Assembly (NCBI RefSeq): GCF_030643805.1
Contig: NZ_CP094656.1
Span: 2,790,001-2,854,000, forward strand
DNA from: Alkalihalobacillus sp. AL-G
GTDB lineage: Bacteria; Bacillota; Bacilli; Bacillales; Fictibacillaceae
Direction: 5' to 3'
Length of the DNA: 64,000 bases
The position numbers and the translations under genes were made by a program. Under the pieces are notes generated by a model. It was not told the DNA's origin, did not search any database, and saw only the letters and a list, made by a program, of their open reading frames with translations. Positions within the stretch are counted from its first letter, which is position 1, and each line of letters begins with the position of its first letter. This document shows positions 57,313 through 64,000 of this stretch, piece by piece.

Positions 57313-58353
57313 TTACATTTTTGATTTCGAGCGGCCGCCAAATCCTGGTTTGCTTCTGAATTGATGATAATTTTCAATGGCACGACCTGTACCGATCGCA
57401 ACGCAATCTAATGCATTTTCCGCTACGATGACTGGCATTTTTGTTTCTTCACTAATAATTCGATCAAGATTTCGAAGGAGTGCGCCTCCTCCAGTCAACA
57501 CGATTCCACGGTCCATAATATCTGCTGCAAGCTCTGGCGGTGTTTTTTCAAGTGCAAGCTTCACAGCATCCATGATTGTATCAACGGTGTCCTTCAGAGC
57601 ACCGGCAACTTCTTCACCCGTAATGGTGATCGTTTTCGGAAGCCCTGTTAAAAGGTCACGTCCACGGATGTCCATTTCCTCCATACCATCAGATATATCT
57701 GCAGAACCGATATCCAGCTTGATAGATTCAGCGGTGCGTTCACCGATAATGATATTATAGGTCTTCTTAATGTATTGGATGATGTCATCGTCCATTTCAT
57801 CACCTGCGACACGGATCGATTGCTTTTCAACAATTCCGCCAAGAGAAATGATCGCTACCTCTGTTGTACCTCCACCGATATCAACAACCATACTGCCTGT
57901 CGGCTCCCATACAGGAAGGTCGGCTCCGATTGCTGCTGCAAGAGGCTCTTCAATCGTCTCAACCTCACGTGCACCAGCTTGCTTTGTCGCTTCTTTCACA
58001 GCGCGTTCTTCAACTGCTGTAATTCCAGAAGGAACACAAACCATAACAAAAGGTTTACGTGAAAACACTGAACGATTCTTTTGTGCTTGTTGAATATAAT
58101 ATTTCATCATGGTTGCAGTCGTATCGTAATCCGCAATCACTCCATCCTTCATTGGACGTCGTGCCACGATATTTCCCGGTGTACGGCCGATCATGTTCTT
58201 CGCCGCATTACCAACCGCTTCAATAGTTGCACTTTGCGTATTGATCGCAACGACAGATGGTTCTCGAACAACAACACCTTTACCTTTCACATATACGAGC
58301 GTGTTCGCTGTTCCTAAATCAATTCCCATATCTCTTGAAAATCCACCAAACAT
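57313..58353 (-). CDS. mreB: Rod shape-determining actin homologue MreB
   Basis: A 346-residue actin-like ATPase. Phosphate-binding segments are [19 protein letters not shown] and [13 protein letters not shown], and the adenosine motif is [14 protein letters not shown]. Filaments on the inner membrane face guide lateral wall synthesis. GAAGGGAG precedes the ATG. It starts mreB-mreC-mreD-minC-minD, with radC upstream. Confidence 0.97.
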   Translation of the reverse strand: MFGGFSRDMGIDLGTANTLVYVKGKGVVVREPSVVAINTQSATIEAVGNAAKNMIGRTPGNIVARRPMKDGVIADYDTTATMMKYYIQQAQKNRSVFSRKPFVMVCVPSGITAVEERAVKEATKQAGAREVETIEEPLAAAIGADLPVWEPTGSMVVDIGGGTTEVAIISLGGIVEKQSIRVAGDEMDDDIIQYIKKTYNIIIGERTAESIKLDIGSADISDGMEEMDIRGRDLLTGLPKTITITGEEVAGALKDTVDTIMDAVKLALEKTPPELAADIMDRGIVLTGGGALLRNLDRIISEETKMPVIVAENALDCVAIGTGRAIENYHQFRSKPGFGGRSKSKM

Positions 58354-58427
58354 TTATGTAAATCTCCCTTCATTACTAGCAAAACTCATAACTTTGATTA
58401 TACTCCAATCCTAAAGGATTGAACAGT

Positions 58428-59117
58428 CTAAACGTAGCCTTTTTCTTTAAGACTAATGAATTTTTGATCTCCGATTATAATGTGATCAAGAAGATCAATC
58501 CCGATTATTTTACCGCATTCAGTCAGACGCTGTGTAACGTCGATATCTTCACGGCTCGGGTTCGGATCCCCACTTGGGTGATTGTGAAAACATATGATCG
58601 ATGCGGCAGATCGGCGCATCGCTTCTTTAAATACTTCCCTCGGGTGAACGATGGACGCGTTTAAACTACCGATAAATACGGTCTTTTTGTGCAGCACTTG
58701 ATTTTTAGTATTCAAGTAAATACATACAAAATGCTCTTGTGATAGAAAGCGCATTTCGTCCATGACATATTTCGCACCGTCTTCAGGGGAGCGGATCACA
58801 TATCGTTCTTCTAATTGTAGTCGGTTCACTCGTTTTCCGAGTTCTAGCGAGGCCAGGATTTCAACTGCTTTCGCATTACCAATTCCCTTCACCGATGTCA
58901 GTTCATCGATGGTTGCGTCTTTTAAAAGGTTCAATCCTTCAAATTGTCGGATCATTCGATGGGATAATTGCAGGACCGATTCTTCTTTTGTTCCTGAGCG
59001 CAACAGGATGGCCAGTAACTCCTGATTGGATAATGCGGTCGCACCTTCTTTTAGCATACGCTCTCTTGGCCTTTCGTTCAATGGAAAATCACGGATGGTC
59101 AGGGGTTTCATTCCCAA
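58428..59117 (-). CDS. radC: JAB/MPN domain protein RadC
   Basis: A 229-residue protein. An N-terminal helix-hairpin-helix region (VKGIGNAKAVEILASLELG) is followed by a JAMM metallopeptidase-like domain with HNHPSGDPNPSREDI. Its role in repair is unproven; in B. subtilis its loss gives no clear repair defect. A TTG at 59117 lies eight bases past GGAGG and is preferred to the ATG two codons later. Confidence 0.93.
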   Translation of the reverse strand: MGMKPLTIRDFPLNERPRERMLKEGATALSNQELLAILLRSGTKEESVLQLSHRMIRQFEGLNLLKDATIDELTSVKGIGNAKAVEILASLELGKRVNRLQLEERYVIRSPEDGAKYVMDEMRFLSQEHFVCIYLNTKNQVLHKKTVFIGSLNASIVHPREVFKEAMRRSAASIICFHNHPSGDPNPSREDIDVTQRLTECGKIIGIDLLDHIIIGDQKFISLKEKGYV

Positions 59118-59136
59118 ATAGGCATCCTCCTTCGGA

Positions 59137-59724
59137 TCAATTCCGTGACTGACTGAGATCTTGAGTAATGCCGAAAGCTTTCAGCTCACGGACCGTTCTT
59201 GCTATAGGTAGACCTACAACACTGTAATAGTCTCCAGAAATGGCTCTTACAAGAGTTGCGCCAATCCCTTGTATCCCATAGCTGCCTGCTTTATCCATAC
59301 TTTCACCTGCACGGACATACATTTCGATTTCGTCTTTTGTCAATTTCCAAAACGTAACATCAGTCGCTTCATGAAAGACTACAACCTTACTCTCACTTAC
59401 GATTGATACACCGGTATATACGGTATGCTGTTTTCCAGATAACATCGAAATCATCTCAACTGCATCTTGTTCATTTTTTGGTTTCCCCAAAATACGTCCA
59501 TTAAACGCAACTATAGTATCAGCACCTAGAACGATCGCATTATGATTGCCTAAATGTACACTTTGTGCTTTTCTTAATGCGAGCTCCTCTACAACCTGAG
59601 CTGGACTTTTTTCACCTGTAATGTTTTCATGAACAGAACTTTTTTGGACGGTAAATGGAAGGTTAACAATTTCGAGTAATTCTTTACGTCGAGGTGAGCC
59701 TGAGGCTAATATGAGGTGGTTCAT
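59137..59724 (-). CDS. maf: Maf nucleotide pyrophosphatase
   Basis: A 195-residue Maf/HAM1-fold enzyme. The N-terminal motif is ILASGSPRRKELL, ADTIV is the catalytic Asp segment, and DKAGSYGIQG is conserved. The family hydrolyses dTTP, UTP and modified nucleotides; in B. subtilis excess Maf blocks septation. AAAGGATG precedes the ATG. It lies between spoIIB and radC as in B. subtilis. Confidence 0.94.
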   Translation of the reverse strand: MNHLILASGSPRRKELLEIVNLPFTVQKSSVHENITGEKSPAQVVEELALRKAQSVHLGNHNAIVLGADTIVAFNGRILGKPKNEQDAVEMISMLSGKQHTVYTGVSIVSESKVVVFHEATDVTFWKLTKDEIEMYVRAGESMDKAGSYGIQGIGATLVRAISGDYYSVVGLPIARTVRELKAFGITQDLSQSRN

Positions 59725-59920
59725 ACAATCATCCTTTACGTATAGATAGAGGTAATGATTGTCATATCTTGCAATAATGAAGGGATTATATCCAGAATAG
59801 CAAAACCCTTCCTATTAGACAATCTATTTTATTTAGTCCATACCCTCCTTATTTATAGTTCGTAAAAGAAACCGGATTTATGACTATTGTTGTCAATTTA
59901 TAATTTACTAAACATTATTT

Positions 59921-59957
59921 GAAAACGGATGACCCATTTGTGGTTCGGGTCATCCGT
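59921..59957 (-). terminator. Terminator after spoIIB
   Basis: ACGGATGACCC (59947-59957) and GGGTCATCCGT (59925-59935) form a perfect 11-bp stem on the minus strand, followed by TTTC. The remaining gap to maf holds no gene I can support. Confidence 0.85.
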
Positions 59958-59958
59958 C

Positions 59959-61005
59959 TTAACCTTCAAGGTCTAATATAAACGTCTGATAGGCTACGAA
60001 TATCTCAAGTAATCCTTGTTGAAAATCCCACTTTGATTCCGATTTTTCTGGTAGAGTCGCCAAAGTATTAACGAACCCGACTGCTTTTTCCTGGTTTTCA
60101 GCCGGAAGTGTTTTGATCGCTCGGAGTGCTTCTTTCTTCCAATCATTGATTTTTGTTTCATATTCTTTCATGCTCGTTGGATTTATGCTAATCAATCCTT
60201 CAAATAATTGCTTGCCGTCCATAACCCAGCTTAGATTACTTCCTTTTGGTACAGGAACATCGCTTGCCTCAATTGTCCAGCCTTTTGGAACATAGGCATC
60301 CGGAACTACTGATTCATAATCTGCTGCAAGTTCATTTGCTGCATCAAAAGTTGGGGCAATTCCGATAAACACTCGATTTTCTTCTGCAGAACGGACGGCG
60401 GCATATCCGCTATCCAGAACCATGCGGATCCTCTCACCAGCATTTTCCTCAGTTGAAAATTTTCCTCCTTGTACAATAAAAGTATCCATCGATAAATCAA
60501 TTGTCGTCGTAGAGGTTGCACTTTTTCCATCATCAGTTGTCGCATCTCGTTCAGGTGAAAAGATGTCGGAAGTGGCAGCAGTCGGCGTTTGAGATTCGAA
60601 ATCCTTACCTGTAAAAATCATTAATACAATTATTCCTATTATACTGCCTACGATAATGGCACCAGCAATTGGTACCAGCAATTTTTTTGGAATTTGAAAC
60701 TGATTGTTATTTGATCGATTCGACTTTTGCAACGGGAGTCTTCTCTTCTTGCGATGAATCGGCAACCCGGGTGTTCTTTCAGGAAAATAAGAGGAATTAT
60801 ATCGATTCTCCACCTTATCATAATGTTGTTCAGAGAAATGGATTACGTTGGAGGACCTGTTGTCTTCTGGGAATACCCAATCAAAAGGTGCATCCTTCGA
60901 ATTTTTGTCGAGTGCTGCAGCAATTTCCGCATCCTTTCTTATTTCCGTAACAAGCTTGTCCTTGCCGTTCACTTTGATCGTTATCCGTTTATTTTCCTCT
61001 TGCAA
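59959..61005 (-). CDS. spoIIB: Stage II sporulation protein B, SPOR domain
   Basis: A 348-residue bitopic protein. A long charged cytoplasmic part is followed by a membrane helix at about residues 110-132 (VPIAGAIIVGSIIGIIVLMIF is its core) and an SPOR domain (TFIVQGGKFSTEENAGERIR, about 173-245). SpoIIB localises to the sporulation septum and aids engulfment. TTG start ten bases past AAGGGG. It lies between pilO and maf; the comC-spoIIB-maf order of B. subtilis supports the call. Confidence 0.85.
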   Translation of the reverse strand: MQEENKRITIKVNGKDKLVTEIRKDAEIAAALDKNSKDAPFDWVFPEDNRSSNVIHFSEQHYDKVENRYNSSYFPERTPGLPIHRKKRRLPLQKSNRSNNNQFQIPKKLLVPIAGAIIVGSIIGIIVLMIFTGKDFESQTPTAATSDIFSPERDATTDDGKSATSTTTIDLSMDTFIVQGGKFSTEENAGERIRMVLDSGYAAVRSAEENRVFIGIAPTFDAANELAADYESVVPDAYVPKGWTIEASDVPVPKGSNLSWVMDGKQLFEGLISINPTSMKEYETKINDWKKEALRAIKTLPAENQEKAVGFVNTLATLPEKSESKWDFQQGLLEIFVAYQTFILDLEG

Positions 61006-61107
61006 TCCACATCAACCCCTTCCATACACTCTTTACATTCCTATGATAAATTGCTAGAAAATAGAACAGTTAATAGAGTAGTAGAGTGAATATAACATGA
61101 ACTGAAT

Positions 61108-61135
61108 AAAAAAGAACAAGACAAATGTCGTCTTG
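61108..61135 (-). terminator. Terminator after pilO
   Basis: CAAGAC-GACATTT-GTCTTG on the minus strand, followed by TTCTTTTTT. Confidence 0.8.
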
Positions 61136-61167
61136 ATCTCAAAAGGTTTCGTTAAAATTTGACACGC

Positions 61168-61752
61168 TTAATTACTCGCCTTTTCTTTGCTCACTTTCTG
61201 GAAAAAGGTTGTGATTTCTACCTGGTACTCGTATGGATTTTCTAAGTTCTTTTCTCGTCCGGGTAAGTTTAACTCTTCGATGACATAGACCCTTTCACTG
61301 TTTTCAATCGAATTAATAAAGCTACGAATTGAGGAGTAATCAGGTGATCTGACGACCAATGAAAATGTCAAGGGCTGTAACACGTCCAACGATTTTCCTA
61401 TTCCGCTATCGCCCTGTTGTAAATGTACTTCACCTTCATTTTTAACCGTAATTTTCTGTACTGCGCTCTTTGAATTCTTTTCCGCTGTATTAAGGTCCCG
61501 TATCATTTGATCAGTGGAAGGACCTACTGGAACCGTATGATGATTTTCCCTGATTTCTAAACTGTCATCCTTTTCTTGAGAATTATCTTTTGCAACCTCT
61601 AAAAAGGCAGCGTTCACTTTGATTTCAGATTCCAATGCATGGATCCGTTGCTTAGAGGGATAGAGAACATAAAAGCACCCTGCAGCTAACAGTAATACTA
61701 CAATAGATGATAGAAGTATAAGGAGCCTTTTTTGTGATGAGAAGTGTTCCAT
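61168..61752 (-). CDS. pilO: Type IV pilus assembly protein PilO-like
   Basis: A 194-residue bitopic protein. One membrane helix (about residues 9-29), a coiled-coil stretch and a ferredoxin-like C-terminal domain containing LTFSLVVRSPDYSSIRSFIN. PilO pairs with PilN in the alignment subcomplex of type IV pilus machines. It overlaps the pilN stop by one base (TAATG). Similarity is low, as usual for PilO; context carries most of the call. Confidence 0.8.
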   Translation of the reverse strand: MEHFSSQKRLLILLSSIVVLLLAAGCFYVLYPSKQRIHALESEIKVNAAFLEVAKDNSQEKDDSLEIRENHHTVPVGPSTDQMIRDLNTAEKNSKSAVQKITVKNEGEVHLQQGDSGIGKSLDVLQPLTFSLVVRSPDYSSIRSFINSIENSERVYVIEELNLPGREKNLENPYEYQVEITTFFQKVSKEKASN

Positions 61753-62336
61753 TATTTCAATCCGCCTCCATCAAAAAACATACCGCGATCAAACGTAATT
61801 GAAAGATCCGCAAAGTAATGAGTTTGATTCGATGTTTCTTGGTCCGCCTTAAGCTGTTCATCATTTCGTATCAGCTTGACGAGGATTACCTTTTCGATAC
61901 CTGTAGCATTTAATAACTGGCTCTGGTACTTTGCAACATCACTCATTTGTTCAAACTGTCCTAATACTTTGACCGCACCATCGTTTTTGTATGAGATATT
62001 CAATGTCATTGCCCTTTCGGGAAGCTGTTGCATTACTTGATCAACAACCTCTGACGTTATTACTCTATTTGAGATGACCTCATTAATTTCCTTCCGGATG
62101 CTTTCCTCTTGTTGAGCAGGACTTGTTCCATTCAACTCGTTTTCGACTTTGAGCCTTAGTTTTTTGAGAGATTCAGCTTCTTCTTCGAGTCTGGAAATTT
62201 CCATCATAGCAAAATATTCTGTCGTAACTATCCCAATTGAACCTACTAAAAAAACAACGAGTAAAAGGATGTACAGCTTGCGATTCGTATTGATAGACTT
62301 CTTTTTTCGGGGGAGTAAATTAATTTCCACTTCCAT
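61752..62336 (-). CDS. pilN: Type IV pilus assembly protein PilN-like
   Basis: A 194-residue bitopic protein. The cytoplasmic N terminus MEVEINLLPRKKK carries the INLLP motif that binds PilM. A membrane helix follows (about 23-43), then a coiled coil and a ferredoxin-like domain. It lies 6 bases after pilM and overlaps pilO. Confidence 0.9.
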   Translation of the reverse strand: MEVEINLLPRKKKSINTNRKLYILLLVVFLVGSIGIVTTEYFAMMEISRLEEEAESLKKLRLKVENELNGTSPAQQEESIRKEINEVISNRVITSEVVDQVMQQLPERAMTLNISYKNDGAVKVLGQFEQMSDVAKYQSQLLNATGIEKVILVKLIRNDEQLKADQETSNQTHYFADLSITFDRGMFFDGGGLK

Positions 62337-62342
62337 ATCCGT

Positions 62343-63317
62343 TCACTCCCCCTTCAATCCTAGACCAATAGCCGTATAAAATTTATACGGTACCTGCATA
62401 CCACGGTCCAATTTAATTTCTTCCTGTGTAATGTCGACGATTGGAATAGCAAAGTCCGATTTGATTTTTTGTATAAATATATCTAATTCAGGGTGATCTC
62501 CTGTAATAATCAAAGCATTGATACTATTCGATCCTTCTGATAGTGAGAATTGGTAAAAGCTCATGATCCTTTCAATTTCAGTGCTCATATCATTCCAGGC
62601 TTGAGCAGAATCATAGGCATTTGATTCACGTTCGATTGCCAAAGTGTTATCAGATCCCGTCAGCGAATAAGTTGACTCATCAAATCGAATGTACCTTGTG
62701 AAAACAGGAGTATGCTGATAAAAAGCCGTCGCATTGATCCCTTCCAAGTCAATGTTCAATGATAAATAATGCTGATTGTTGTCTACTTTATCAAGTCTGT
62801 GAAATAGTCGGTAGTTCGCAAGAGCGGATATTTCGGCATCGATCGGTTTTAATGTTGCGTCCTCCAAAGCTTTGACATATTCAGCCATCACTGCTTCTGG
62901 TACCGCAAACAATAGATAATCGGTGTTTTCTCCCTTCCGTTGAAGCTTGTGAACATCAATGACAGGTTCATCAAACGGAATATGTATAGAGATACCGAGT
63001 TCAACATTTATGTAATCCATCAGCTCTTCCTCAGGTATAATCGATGGTATCGAAACCTGTCGGACGACGGATATTGAATCAGGTATGACAAACCGAACCC
63101 TCCGCCCCTTCAATCTCCACTCTTTTACACACCTTAAAAGTAATTGCGAAAGTGCCTTCACTTCGATAACCTTTCCCTCAACAATCATACCGGCAGGAAG
63201 TTTTTTCTCTCCAAGCTTTTGAATAATTAATGGGGACTTGCTTTTTAGAGATATGTAACGGACGTTTTGATCTTGTATTACGAGAAAGACTGTAGATTTG
63301 TTTCGAAACCATCCCAT
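62343..63317 (-). CDS. pilM: Type IV pilus assembly protein PilM-like
   Basis: A 324-residue actin-like cytoplasmic ATPase of the PilM/competence ComA group. The N-terminal FLVIQDQNVRYISLK and the middle region EEELMDYINVELG fit PilM. It binds PilN at the inner membrane face. The operon pilM-pilN-pilO lies downstream of a prepilin peptidase gene and upstream of spoIIB. Confidence 0.85.
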   Translation of the reverse strand: MGWFRNKSTVFLVIQDQNVRYISLKSKSPLIIQKLGEKKLPAGMIVEGKVIEVKALSQLLLRCVKEWRLKGRRVRFVIPDSISVVRQVSIPSIIPEEELMDYINVELGISIHIPFDEPVIDVHKLQRKGENTDYLLFAVPEAVMAEYVKALEDATLKPIDAEISALANYRLFHRLDKVDNNQHYLSLNIDLEGINATAFYQHTPVFTRYIRFDESTYSLTGSDNTLAIERESNAYDSAQAWNDMSTEIERIMSFYQFSLSEGSNSINALIITGDHPELDIFIQKIKSDFAIPIVDITQEEIKLDRGMQVPYKFYTAIGLGLKGE

Positions 63318-63387
63318 GATGCATACTCCTTTTTATACAGAAAACTAAACACATTCTACTCATACATAATAAAAAGTGTTGTAAATT

Positions 63388-64000
63388 TTAAAGTCTGAAA
63401 TACCACTCTAATATCGGTTCTCCCCAGAACAATACAATAAGTGCTGCTGATACGATAAAAGGACCGAACGGAATGTGCTGCCTGCGTTTGACCTTTTTTA
63501 AGAGAAAAAGGCATAACCCAATAATCGATCCGATTAAGGAAGCAAGGAATAGAATGAGCAAAACACCCTTCCATCCAACCATTAAACCAATTACAGCAAA
63601 AAGTTTTATATCTCCGCCCCCCATGCCGCCTTTACTTATTACAGCAATGAGCAGCAGCAAACCAAATCCCAATGCTGCACCGGCCCATGCACCAAACCAG
63701 GGTTCTGCCGGCTGCCATAATCGGTAAAGTACAAAAATAGGAGCAAAGAATAATAAGATTATATCGGGTATGATCATATAAAATAGATCGGATACAAAAA
63801 CAATCAATAAAAGCGAAATAAACAACAAACTGCCAATTAAAGCAGGTGCCCATCCGAACACGATATACGCGTATGCATATGAAATTCCGGTTACGAGTTC
63901 GATCGTCGGATAGATGATAGTTAGCTTCTGAGAACAGTAACGACATTTTCCTAGAGTTATGAAATAAGATAGTACCGGGATCAAATCAACCGGTTTTAAT
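63388..64000 (-). CDS. comC: Prepilin peptidase (ComC/PilD), N terminus beyond the window
   Basis: A partial A24 aspartic protease. The visible start reads LKPVDLIPVLSYF with CRYC just after, the cytoplasmic cysteine pair region, so the true start lies past base 64000. Several membrane helices follow. The catalytic Asp residues are in FVSDLFYMIIPD and GGMGGGDIKLFA. It cleaves and methylates type IV prepilins, needed for competence pseudopili and pili. The comC-spoIIB-maf synteny of B. subtilis supports ComC. Confidence 0.9.
   Translation of the reverse strand, partial: LKPVDLIPVLSYFITLGKCRYCSQKLTIIYPTIELVTGISYAYAYIVFGWAPALIGSLLFISLLLIVFVSDLFYMIIPDIILLFFAPIFVLYRLWQPAEPWFGAWAGAALGFGLLLLIAVISKGGMGGGDIKLFAVIGLMVGWKGVLLILFLASLIGSIIGLCLFLLKKVKRRQHIPFGPFIVSAALIVLFWGEPILEWYFRL

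Noticed and set aside
59725-59920. Short gene or promoter between maf and spoIIB
   Set aside because: AAGGAGG is followed by ATG GAC TAA only, and a TTGACA near 59895 has no -10 at proper spacing.

Overview
The window is chromosomal DNA of an endospore-forming member of the Bacillaceae. Gene order closely follows the Bacillus subtilis interval running from comC/spoIIB through mreBCD, minCD, obg, ruvAB, secDF, relA, hisS-aspS, cymR and alaS to yrrM. Sporulation genes are present throughout (spoIIB, spoIVFA-spoIVFB, spo0B, safA, a coxA-like gene, bofC, spoVB, rsfA). It is not B. subtilis itself: it encodes an RNase E/G protein, carries pilMNO genes between the prepilin peptidase gene and spoIIB, and lacks nadABC/nifS and pheA where B. 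subtilis has them. The species cannot be fixed from the sequence alone.

Layout. Nearly everything is on the minus strand, so transcription runs from high to low coordinates. At 61-64 kb lie the end of a prepilin peptidase gene and pilM-pilN-pilO. At 54-61 kb are spoIIB, maf, radC, mreBCD and minCD (cell shape, division-site placement, septation). An IS1595-type element of 1595 bp, with a dead transposase and an SDR oxidoreductase passenger, sits at 52.7-54.3 kb in the terminator of the min operon. At 46-52.6 kb follow spoIVFAB, the RNase E/G gene, rplU-prp-rpmA, spo0B and obg. At 41-46 kb are pheB, niaR, safA with a 12-fold 15-residue repeat, a coxA-like lipoprotein, yebC and bofC. At 31-41 kb are ruvAB, queA-tgt-yajC, membrane proteins and spoVB. 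At 22-31 kb are comN, secDF, recJ, apt, relA and dtd. At 14-22 kb are yrzK, the T-box controlled hisS-aspS operon, a 6S RNA gene, tcdA, rsfA, rarA and cymR. At 0-14 kb are the cysteine desulfurase/mnmA pair, yrrB-recD2, the T-box controlled alaS, ireB-ruvX-yrzB, mltG and yrrM.

Functional themes are tRNA charging and modification (alaS, hisS, aspS, dtd, mnmA, tcdA, tgt, queA), DNA repair and replication fork processing (recD2, rarA, recJ, ruvA, ruvB, ruvX, radC), cell wall and shape (mltG, mreBCD, minCD, spoVB) and sporulation.

The intergenic regions hold several dispersed repeat families. Family A elements begin and end with inverted TTCAAAAAG-type sequences and contain mini-hairpins whose stems covary between copies. 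Family B is a TTTCGCAG motif repeated at exactly 20-bp spacing at two loci. Family C pairs a small covarying hairpin with a GTTGCACTTATAC/AGAAAGTA hairpin and clusters around the two T-box leaders. These repeats and the IS element are the least ordinary features. No CRISPR array, rRNA, tRNA or intact prophage was seen.
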